Shown here: piece after piece, positions 7,014-12,335 of the stretch
Layout: each line of letters starts with the position of its first letter
Position numbering within the stretch: the stretch's first letter is position 1
Assembly: GCA_004297235.1 (NCBI GenBank)
Contig: SCUR01000137.1
Coordinates: 1 to 12,335 of the forward strand
DNA length: 12,335 bases
Source: Candidatus Manganitrophaceae bacterium
Lineage (GTDB): Bacteria > Nitrospirota > Nitrospiria > SBBL01 > Manganitrophaceae
Direction: 5' to 3'
Notes under the pieces: generated by a model
The model's database searches: none
Told to the model about the DNA's origin: nothing
What the model saw: the letters and a program-made list of their open reading frames with translations, nothing else
Translations under genes and position numbers: made by a program

Positions 7014-7407
7014 CGCCGTCCCCTTTTTGTCCGAAGGAAGCGGCCGGCTCCAACGTCTCGACAAAGTCGAGCCGGGAAATCGCCGGGATTCGTCCCGCCG
7101 GGACGGTCGCGGCGGCGATCGCGCCGACGATGCTCCGCAGCAGCGCCCCGTCCTGCCGTAGCCGGTTTTTTTCGGCTTCGGTCGGGGCGGCTTTCAGGCC
7201 GAGCAGGAGATCGAGCCGTTCCGCTCCCCCTCCCGTTGCCTCCAGCTCGCGAAGCCTCTTTTGCAGCGACGGGCTCATTTTTTCGACCGACGCGGTTTCA
7301 AGAAAAAAATTCCTCTTTTGATCAGAAGGGTCCTCCGCGTGCGGCGAAGCGGCGCAGCCGAGGAGAAGAGAGAAGAGAAGGATCGAGATATTCTGCAATC
7401 GGCTCAT
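7000..7407 (-). CDS. Lipoprotein resembling a free-standing subtilase propeptide
   Basis: A 135-residue predicted lipoprotein. Residues 1-18 form a lipoprotein signal with lipobox LLLG-C18, and position +2 is Ala, so outer-membrane sorting is expected in a Gram-negative. Residues 65-125 line up with the propeptide of the downstream protease: LDLLLGL matches VDVLIGL, GALLRSIVGAIAAATVPAG matches GVVLRSRIGNVATATVTPAG, and LDFVETLEP matches VRYIEPS. The preceding MSPSLQKRLREL also matches LDPRLQRLLRS. In I9 propeptides this fold guides protease folding and its C-terminal strand blocks the active site. From the match and the 14-base overlap I infer a membrane-anchored chaperone or inhibitor for that protease. 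The start has GGAGGGG three bases upstream and a promoter at 7455-7483. No other domain is seen; the C-terminus is acidic. Coding is very likely; the role is inferred. Confidence 0.8.
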   Translation of the reverse strand: MSRLQNISILLFSLLLGCAASPHAEDPSDQKRNFFLETASVEKMSPSLQKRLRELEATGGGAERLDLLLGLKAAPTEAEKNRLRQDGALLRSIVGAIAAATVPAGRIPAISRLDFVETLEPAASFGQKGDGDEEP

Positions 7408-7423
7408 TCTCCCCTCCGTATAG

Positions 7424-7449
7424 AACCCCCCGGCAGGAGGGCGGGGGTT
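7424..7449 (-). promoter_or_regulatory. Hairpin in the leader of the lipoprotein-protease mRNA
   Basis: AACCCCC and GGGGGTT arms (seven base pairs) enclose a 12-base loop in the predicted 5' leader. On the mRNA the loop contains CCCTCC, an exact complement of GGAGGG in the Shine-Dalgarno of the lipoprotein gene (7411-7417). A loop-to-SD interaction or an alternative stem could limit translation. This rests on complementarity alone. Confidence 0.35.
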
Positions 7450-7454
7450 GGTTA

Positions 7455-7483
7455 TCTATATCCCATCCGGTCGGTTCTTTCAA
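7455..7483 (-). promoter_or_regulatory. Promoter of the lipoprotein-protease operon
   Basis: On the minus strand, -35 TTGAAA (7478-7483, five of six) and -10 TATAGA (7455-7460, four of six) are exactly 17 bases apart. Transcription would start near 7448, about 40 bases before the lipoprotein ATG. Confidence 0.55.
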
Positions 7484-7498
7484 GCATAAAAAGACCGA
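7471..7498. promoter_or_regulatory. Imperfect dyad between divergent promoters, possible operator
   Basis: TCGGTTCTTT (7471-7480) and AAAAGACCGA (7489-7498) are inverted copies matching at eight of ten positions, separated by eight bases. The left arm overlaps the -35 of the minus-strand promoter and the right arm ends just before the -35 of the plus-strand promoter. A dimeric regulator bound here could affect both genes. No regulator gene is in view. Confidence 0.3.
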
Positions 7499-7506
7499 TC
7501 TACTCC

Positions 7507-7535
7507 TTGACAGGGGAGAGGCGCTTCGCTACGAT
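7507..7535 (+). promoter_or_regulatory. Promoter of the aldolase/dehydrogenase operon
   Basis: A perfect -35 TTGACA (7507-7512) is followed after 17 bases by TACGAT (7530-7535, four of six). Transcription would start near 7542, leaving a 22-base leader that carries the GGAGGAGG ribosome site. The -35 boxes of this and the divergent promoter are only 23 bases apart. Confidence 0.65.
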
Positions 7536-7564
7536 ACAGCCACCGTTTGCTGGAGGAGGATGGA

Positions 7565-9625
7565 ATGGAAAGTCTTTGGTCGGATCGGGATGCGAAGGGG
7601 TTGGCGGGGGTCGATTTGGTCGTTTATACCTCCCGGATCATCGGGACGAATCCCAATTTGGTGTTGTGGGGCGGAGGAAATTCGTCGATCAAAGTCGACG
7701 GGCGGGATCACACCGGTACCCCGGTTCGGATTCTCTGGATCAAAGGGAGCGGGTCGGATATGCGAACGATCGCCGCAAAGAACTTCACGCCGCTTCGCCT
7801 CGATGACCTTCTCCCGTTGATGAAGCGGGAGGCGATGACAGACGAAGAGATGGTCGCCTATCAGATGAAGTCGGTCTTAGAGCCGGGCGCCCCCAAGCCG
7901 TCGATCGAGACGCTGCTGCACGCCTTCCTCCCTTCGCCTCACATCTACCACACCCATGCCGACGCGATCTGTGCCTTAACCGACACGCCGAACAGCCCGA
8001 AGGTTGTCGAGGAAGTTTACGGAAAGGACGTGGCGGTCGTCGACTACATCCGGCCCGGGTTTCTGCTGTCGAAGTGGGTCGGCGAAGCCTATCAGAAAAA
8101 TCCGAATCTCAAAGCGATCATCCTCGACAAACATGGGCTGATCACCTGGGGTGATACGGCGAAAGAGGCGTACGAGTTGACGATCTCGATGGTGACCAAG
8201 GCCGAGAAGTATGCGGCCAAGAAAGGGCGGGGAAAGCTCGCCCTCGGCGGATTGAAGGCGCCGGCCCTCTCACACGCCGAGCGACATGCGGTGGCGGCGG
8301 AGGTCGCGCCGACGTTGCGTGGCGAGGTGAGCCGCAAAAAACGAATGGTCCTGCAGTACGAAGACGCGCCGGCGGTGTTGAAATTCGCCGGCTCGGAAGA
8401 GGCGAAGCGGCTAACGCAAATCGGCCCCTTTACCCCCGATCACCTGATGCACACGAAGCCATGGCCCCTCTTCGTCGATACGAAAAAGCCGGACGATCCG
8501 ATCAGGCTGCGCGAAAAGATCCGGAGGGGGGCGGAGGCGTATCGCGAAAAGTACATCGCTTACTTCGAGAAGTACAAGACGCCCGGCGTGACGATGCTCG
8601 ATCCGAACCCGCGCGTCGTTCTGATCCCCGGCATCGGGATGTTCACCACCGGCAAAGACCGCCGCGCGACGCGCATTCCGCGCGATCTCTATCTGCATAC
8701 GATGTCGGTGATTCAAGCCGCCGCGGGGATCGAGGCATACCGGTCGATCACGACCCGCGAGATCTGCGATTTCGAATATTGGCCGATGGAGAACTTCAAG
8801 CTGACGCTGCTGCCGCCGGAGAAGGAATTCTCCCGGAGGATCGTTCTTGTCACCGGCGCCGCGGGTGGAATCGGGCGGGCGATCGCGACCGCCTTCGTCG
8901 AGGCGGGGGCGATGGTGGTTTTGACCGACATCGATCTGAAGAAAACGCAGGCGCTCGTCGATGAGATCAATCAGAAGGCGGGTGAGGTGAATGCGACGGC
9001 GGTGGCGATGGATGTGACCGATGAGAAGAGCGTCCGGCGCGGATTCGAGCAGGCGGTCCTTGCTTACGGAGGGCTCGATATTTTCATCTCCAACGCGGGG
9101 ATTGCCAAGACCGCGCCGGTTGACAAACTGTCGCTCTCCGATTGGGAGGTATCGCTCGCGGTGAATGCCACCGGTCATTTCCTCACCTCGCAGTCGGCGC
9201 TGCGGATCATGAAGGACCAAGGGATCGGCGGATCGGTCGTCGTCGTGGCGACCAAGAATGTCCTCGCCCCCGGAAAAGATTTCGGCGCCTACTCGGCCTC
9301 CAAGGCGGCGCAGGCGCAGCTCGCCCGGATCATGGCAATCGAGAACGCCGGCGCCGGCATCCGGGTAAACATGGTCAACCCCGACGGCGTTTTCGAAAAC
9401 TCCGGCCTCTGGTCGCCGGCGATCCGCGAAGAGCGGGCGCGGGCCCACGGCATCCCGGTCGAGCAGGTCGAAGATTTCTACGCCAAGCGGAATCTGCTTC
9501 AGATGAAGATTACCGCTCGCGACGTCGCTGAATCGGTCCTCTTCCTCGCTTCCGACCGCGCCGCCAAGACCACCGGCGCGATGATTCCGGTAGATGGCGG
9601 GGTCCGAGAGGCCTTTCCGCGGTAA
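7565..9625 (+). CDS. Bifunctional rhamnulose-1-phosphate aldolase / short-chain dehydrogenase
   Basis: A 686-residue two-domain cytoplasmic enzyme of the RhaEW/YuxG type, which is about the same length. The N-terminal class II aldolase has proposed acid/base E115 (S-x-E-x-x-x-H) and zinc ligands H129, H131 (YHTH) and H190 (DKHG). It should split a ketose 1-phosphate into DHAP and an aldehyde, classically L-lactaldehyde. The C-terminal short-chain dehydrogenase starts near 425: cofactor motif TGAAGGIG 430-437, SNAG, and catalytic Y576-x-x-x-K580. The usual catalytic Ser, 13 residues before the Tyr, is T563 here. The fusion would oxidise the aldehyde in place, giving lactate in rhamnose catabolism. 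No rhamnose kinase, isomerase or transporter is nearby, so the real sugar may be another deoxyketose phosphate. The start at 7565 is favoured over the in-frame TTG at 7547 because GGAGGAGG (7552-7559) sits five bases upstream. Its stop overlaps the next ATG by one base. Confidence 0.88.
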   Translation: MESLWSDRDAKGLAGVDLVVYTSRIIGTNPNLVLWGGGNSSIKVDGRDHTGTPVRILWIKGSGSDMRTIAAKNFTPLRLDDLLPLMKREAMTDEEMVAYQMKSVLEPGAPKPSIETLLHAFLPSPHIYHTHADAICALTDTPNSPKVVEEVYGKDVAVVDYIRPGFLLSKWVGEAYQKNPNLKAIILDKHGLITWGDTAKEAYELTISMVTKAEKYAAKKGRGKLALGGLKAPALSHAERHAVAAEVAPTLRGEVSRKKRMVLQYEDAPAVLKFAGSEEAKRLTQIGPFTPDHLMHTKPWPLFVDTKKPDDPIRLREKIRRGAEAYREKYIAYFEKYKTPGVTMLDPNPRVVLIPGIGMFTTGKDRRATRIPRDLYLHTMSVIQAAAGIEAYRSITTREICDFEYWPMENFKLTLLPPEKEFSRRIVLVTGAAGGIGRAIATAFVEAGAMVVLTDIDLKKTQALVDEINQKAGEVNATAVAMDVTDEKSVRRGFEQAVLAYGGLDIFISNAGIAKTAPVDKLSLSDWEVSLAVNATGHFLTSQSALRIMKDQGIGGSVVVVATKNVLAPGKDFGAYSASKAAQAQLARIMAIENAGAGIRVNMVNPDGVFENSGLWSPAIREERARAHGIPVEQVEDFYAKRNLLQMKITARDVAESVLFLASDRAAKTTGAMIPVDGGVREAFPR

Positions 9626-10293
9626 TGGCGATGATTCAGGGCGTCCGTATTTCCAGGTTGTTATTAGTCAGGTTTGGTTGGGTCGTGTTTTGCCTGACGA
9701 TCCTCCACCTTTTACCATCCAACGCACCGGCCGCCGGCGGAGTGCAAGGCCGTCTCATCATCGATGGTTCTCCCGCAGAAGGCGTCGTCGTCTACCTTCG
9801 CGATCTGAACAAGCCCCCCGCCCCGGTTCCACCGATGTCGATCACCATTCGCGCGGAGAAATTCAAATTCAAGCCGAAGTTGAGTCTGGTGACGGTCGGC
9901 GCCACCGTCACCTTCCAGAATAACGACTTCGAGGTGCACAACGCCAAATCCGATTCGCCGGAGAATGCGTTCGACCTGGGGATGATCGCCGCCGGCACGT
10001 CAAAGAAGACCGTCTTCAAAAATCCGGGCGCGATCGATCTGCGCTGCCGCGTTCACTCCGATATGGGGGGAATGATTTTTGTCGCTCCCTCTCCCTTCTT
10101 TATGCTGATCGAATACGACGGGCGATTTGAGCTCTCGGGGGTACCGCCCGGCGATTACGAGATCCACGTCTGGCATCCGCAGCGGGACACGACCGATCAG
10201 AAACCCAAGGGGATCGCCGTCCGGGTCGGCCCCGGAATCACGACCGTCAATCTCGACTGGACCGGGAACGCGCTCACCCGTAAAAATCCCTGA
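9625..10293 (+). CDS. Exported cupredoxin-like protein with carboxypeptidase-regulatory-like end
   Basis: A 222-residue precursor with a signal peptide (hydrophobic 18-31, likely cleavage after SNAPAA near 37), so periplasmic. A short beta region (VQGRLIIDGSPAEGVVVYL) precedes a proline linker (PPAPVPP). A cupredoxin domain follows (about 72-156), with type 1 copper candidates H105 (EVHN), C141, H144 and M147 or M150 in the order C-x2-H-x2-M-x2-M. The final part (FELSGVPPGDYEIHVWHP, 168-185) looks like the beta-sandwich of carboxypeptidase-regulatory-like domains. Proteins of this layout are often labelled plastocyanin or methylamine-utilisation-like; electron transfer or copper handling is the expected role, but the partner is unknown. 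The ATG shares a base with the aldolase stop (TAATG) and has no clear ribosome site, so coupling is likely; ATG 9631 is an alternative. A paralogue lies beyond the next gene. Confidence 0.82.
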   Translation: MAMIQGVRISRLLLVRFGWVVFCLTILHLLPSNAPAAGGVQGRLIIDGSPAEGVVVYLRDLNKPPAPVPPMSITIRAEKFKFKPKLSLVTVGATVTFQNNDFEVHNAKSDSPENAFDLGMIAAGTSKKTVFKNPGAIDLRCRVHSDMGGMIFVAPSPFFMLIEYDGRFELSGVPPGDYEIHVWHPQRDTTDQKPKGIAVRVGPGITTVNLDWTGNALTRKNP

Positions 10294-10332
10294 TCGGATT
10301 TCCTTTCCCTCTCCTTCTTCGACTCCATTTTA

Positions 10333-10341
10333 TGTTAGAAT
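10333..10341 (+). promoter_or_regulatory. Extended -10 promoter of the Nramp-like gene
   Basis: TGTTAGAAT at 10333-10341 is a TG-n-TAGAAT extended -10 with no -35 box, very like the one upstream of the ABC-F gene. Transcription would begin near 10348, which rules against the in-frame ATG at 10340 and supports the ATG at 10370. Confidence 0.5.
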
Positions 10342-10369
10342 GAGCCGCTTTTTTCGCAGATGGAGGTCC

Positions 10370-11782
10370 ATGTCGTACGGTCGAAAACCGATTCCTCCCT
10401 TTCCCGGCTGGGCGGCGGCGCTCGGGCCGGGGATCGTCTGGATGGCGCTGGCGCAGGGGAGCGGGGAGCTGATTTGGTGGCCCTATATCGTCGCCAAGTA
10501 TGGGCTGACCTTTCTCTTTCTCCTCATCCCGGCTTGTTTCCTTCAATATCCGCTCACCGTCGAGATCGGCCGCTACACCTTGCTGACCGGCGAGAGCATC
10601 TTCCAGGGGTTCATCCGGCTCCATCGCGGCTTTGGCATCTTTCTCTGGATCTTGATGACCCTCTCGTTCCTCTGGTTCGGCGCCTTCGCTTCGGCCGGGG
10701 GGACGGCGATGGCGGCGCTGACCCGCTTTCCCGCCGGCTGGAGTCCGCGCGGCCAGACCCTCTTCTGGGCCTATGCGACGATTGCGATTTTCCTCATCGC
10801 GATCCTGCTCAGCGGCGTGGTCTACACCTTGATCGAATGGTTCATGAAGATTGTGGCGGTGACGACGGTGGCCGGGCTTCTTTGGGCCTGCCTCCAGCCG
10901 GAGGTGTTCCAGGCGACGCCCGGCTTTTTTGCCGGCCTCTTCGGAATCTCCGATCCGATCCCGCGCCCCTGGGATCGCGCCGACGCGACAAAACTGCTGA
11001 CGGCGATCACCTTCGCCGGGCTCGGCGGGTTCTGGATTCTCTTCTACTCTTACTGGCTGCGCGACAAGGGGAGCGCGATGGCGGCACATGTCGGCCGGAT
11101 CACCGGCCTCGCCGGAAAGCCGGAGACGATCACCGCCGAGGGATTTCTACCGGAGGAGACCGCCGACGCGCCGGCCCATTGGGCGAGATGGGAGCGCTAT
11201 CTCTCCACCGATGCGCTGATCGGAATCTGCGGCAATCTTGCCACGACGCTGATGACCTGTCTTCTCGCCTATGCCCTGCTCTTTCCGAAGGGACTCCTTC
11301 CGCAGGAGTACGAATTGGCGGTGGTGCAAAGCCGGTTCTTCGAGGTGAGCTGGGGGGCGTTCGGACGGATTCTTTTCCTCATCGTCGCGGCGGCTTTTCT
11401 GACCGACACCTGGCTGGCCACCGCCGACGCCGTCAGCCGGATGCAGGCCGATATCGTGACGATCCTCTTCCCCGCCACCAAAAAGATCTCGGTGCGTCAC
11501 TGGTATTATATTTTTCTCGGCCTGCTGACGGGAATTACCTCGTTGACCATGCTTCTCGATCAGCCCGGCCCGCTGATCCTCGTCAGCGCGGTCATCGGAT
11601 TCGCCGGAACGGTGATCTTCCCCGTGGCGCTCTATCTTTTAAACCATCGTCTCTTGGCTGCCCAGCTTCCGGAGTGGGCCCGGCCTTCAAAGAGGTCGGC
11701 TTGGCTTCTCGGTGTTTCATTTATCGCTTACTTTTGTCTTGCGGTGGGTTATCTCTGGATCGTGTGGGCCGGCGGATCTTGA
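10370..11782 (+). CDS. Nramp-like membrane transporter with non-canonical metal site
   Basis: A 470-residue inner-membrane protein with about 11 hydrophobic segments (roughly 17-40, 45-66, 88-115, 130-152, 155-175, 208-228, 282-305, 330-352, 376-396, 400-425, 444-467), the Nramp/LeuT-fold pattern. TM1 begins GPG (19-21) as in Nramp proteins. Where Nramp metal transporters have D-P-G-N, this protein has G30-S31-G32-E33. In TM6 the usual A-x-x-M-P-H reads A216-G-L-G-G-F, so the metal-binding Asp, Asn and Met are all absent. Transport of Mn or Fe therefore cannot be assumed; E33 might take part in binding some other cation. The start at 10370 has GGAGG at 10362-10366 and fits the promoter. It is flanked on both sides by cupredoxin-like paralogues, with gaps of 76 and 66 bases, suggesting one functional unit. 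Confident of the superfamily, not of the substrate. Confidence 0.75.
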   Translation: MSYGRKPIPPFPGWAAALGPGIVWMALAQGSGELIWWPYIVAKYGLTFLFLLIPACFLQYPLTVEIGRYTLLTGESIFQGFIRLHRGFGIFLWILMTLSFLWFGAFASAGGTAMAALTRFPAGWSPRGQTLFWAYATIAIFLIAILLSGVVYTLIEWFMKIVAVTTVAGLLWACLQPEVFQATPGFFAGLFGISDPIPRPWDRADATKLLTAITFAGLGGFWILFYSYWLRDKGSAMAAHVGRITGLAGKPETITAEGFLPEETADAPAHWARWERYLSTDALIGICGNLATTLMTCLLAYALLFPKGLLPQEYELAVVQSRFFEVSWGAFGRILFLIVAAAFLTDTWLATADAVSRMQADIVTILFPATKKISVRHWYYIFLGLLTGITSLTMLLDQPGPLILVSAVIGFAGTVIFPVALYLLNHRLLAAQLPEWARPSKRSAWLLGVSFIAYFCLAVGYLWIVWAGGS

Positions 11783-11836
11783 AATTTTTTACGCCGGAGA
11801 TTATTGTTGCGCGAATGGTCTTTCCATAGGAACGAT

Positions 11837-11843
11837 AAAGGAG
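11837..11843 (+). promoter_or_regulatory. Ribosome binding site of the second cupredoxin-like gene
   Basis: AAAGGAG, followed by the five-base spacer TTATT, precedes ATG 11849. It is the best-spaced site in this gene cluster and contrasts with the first paralogue, which has none and depends on coupling to the aldolase gene. Confidence 0.6.
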
Positions 11844-11848
11844 TTATT

Positions 11849-12335
11849 ATGAATGTACATGTTATTCAGAGAACGATTTTGAAAGCGGCAACATCGATCC
11901 TCGCTCTTTGTTTGGCGTGGGTTTACCTCTCGGCGAGCGCCGAGGCCGCCACCGTTCAAGGAACGGTTCGGATCGGTTCTGAGCCGGGAGAAGGAGCGGT
12001 GGTTTATCTGAAGAGCAGCGGCGCCAAGCCGGCGCCGGTGCCGCCGAAACAGGCGACGATTCGGCAGGAGGGATTGGAGTTCAAGCCGTTTTTCACTGTG
12101 GTCCCGGTCGGCTCGACCGTTCTTTTCGAAAATGAGGACAATGAGATGCATAACGTCCACTCGACGACCCCCGGCAACCGTTTCGATATCGGGGCGCATA
12201 ATAAAGGAGACGTCAAGTCGGTCATCTTCGAGAAGCCGGGCGCGGTGATGCTCCGGTGCAAGATTCACACGCAGATGCGCGGAATGGTCTTCATCGCCCC
12301 GACGCAATATTATGCGACGGTCGGGAAAGATGGAA
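11849..12335 (+). CDS. Second exported cupredoxin-like protein (3' end missing)
   Basis: The first 162 residues are visible before the window ends. A signal peptide spans 1-33 (hydrophobic core near 14-28, cleavage after SASAEA). The mature part opens with VQGTV...GEGAVVYLKSSGAKPAPVPP, matching the opening of the cupredoxin-like protein at 9625. Copper-site candidates are H101 (EMHN), C137, H140, and M143 or M146, again as C-x2-H-x2-M-x2-M. The two proteins share layout and many residues (FKP...V-G-x-T-V-x-F, F-D-x-G, F-x-x-P-G-A, L-R-C-x-x-H, G-M-x-F-x-A-P), so they are paralogues. The start has AAAGGAG (11837-11843) five bases upstream. The 66-base gap to the transporter gene has no clear promoter or terminator, so cotranscription is likely. 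Periplasmic electron transfer or copper binding is inferred. Confidence 0.8.
   Translation, partial: MNVHVIQRTILKAATSILALCLAWVYLSASAEAATVQGTVRIGSEPGEGAVVYLKSSGAKPAPVPPKQATIRQEGLEFKPFFTVVPVGSTVLFENEDNEMHNVHSTTPGNRFDIGAHNKGDVKSVIFEKPGAVMLRCKIHTQMRGMVFIAPTQYYATVGKDG

Noticed and set aside
7014..7064. ATG at 7064 as the protease start
   Set aside because: It puts 17 charged residues before an otherwise normal signal peptide and lies deep in the lipoprotein gene; ATG 7013 has its own ribosome site.
8411..9448. 345-residue minus-strand ORF opposite the aldolase/dehydrogenase
   Set aside because: It is rich in Arg, Asp and Pro with no domain features, and it lies entirely across a well-supported gene.
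10284..10301. AAATCC/GGATTT inverted repeat as terminator of the first cupredoxin gene
   Set aside because: A six-base AT-rich stem overlapping the stop codon, followed by mixed pyrimidines rather than a T-run; too weak.
10127..10369. Longer N-terminus for the Nramp-like protein, including ATG 10340
   Set aside because: The upstream part is the cupredoxin gene read in another frame (serine-, arginine- and proline-rich), and ATG 10340 lies within the -10 box. ATG 10370 has GGAGG and starts just before TM1.
11769..11797. CCGGCG/CGCCGG inverted repeat at the end of the transporter gene
   Set aside because: The T-run lies in the 17-base loop instead of after the stem, so it does not form a terminator on either strand.
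1..12335. Mobile element, CRISPR or phage content
   Set aside because: No transposase, integrase, terminal inverted repeats, regularly spaced repeats or phage proteins were found; base composition looks even by eye throughout.

Overview
This is a bacterial chromosomal window with high GC content (roughly 60% by eye). It has short intergenic spacers, clear Shine-Dalgarno sites and recognisable sigma70-type promoters. Secreted or envelope proteins dominate its right two thirds: a lipoprotein, a very large secreted subtilase with a CFI-box/TM sorting tail, two cupredoxin-like proteins with signal peptides, and an Nramp-like transporter. That mix fits a Gram-negative soil or water bacterium. A Nitrospirota-type or similar lineage is my guess from general style only, and no marker gene settles it.

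Layout. (1) 1-507, minus: the 5' part of a type I phosphoribosyltransferase that runs off the left edge. (2) 508-622: divergent promoter region. (3) 623-3188, plus: a two-gene operon of an Uup-like ABC-F ATPase and an AlkA-type DNA glycosylase. (4) 3189-3673: the only long gap, holding a hairpin, a good promoter for the next gene and one or two questionable mini-ORFs. (5) 3674-4057, plus: a single-domain rhodanese. (6) 4095-7407, minus: a lipoprotein followed by a 972-residue S8 protease whose start overlaps the lipoprotein's end. (7) 7408-7564: a compact divergent promoter region with two back-to-back sigma70-like promoters and an imperfect dyad between them. (8) 7565-12335, plus: a fused class II aldolase/short-chain dehydrogenase (rhamnulose-1-phosphate aldolase/lactaldehyde dehydrogenase type), a cupredoxin-like protein overlapping it by one base, an Nramp-fold transporter with its own extended -10 promoter, and a second, paralogous cupredoxin-like protein cut by the right edge.

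Two arrangements stand out. First, the lipoprotein 5' of the protease is, apart from its lipobox, a stand-alone homologue of the protease's own inhibitor-I9-like propeptide. This suggests a membrane-anchored chaperone/inhibitor paired with a secreted subtilase. Second, an Nramp-like transporter that has lost the canonical metal-binding signatures in TM1 and TM6 sits between two paralogous copper-site proteins, pointing to an uncharacterised metal or redox module at the cell envelope. The remaining genes are ordinary housekeeping or metabolic functions. No tRNA, rRNA, CRISPR array, insertion sequence or phage gene was seen.
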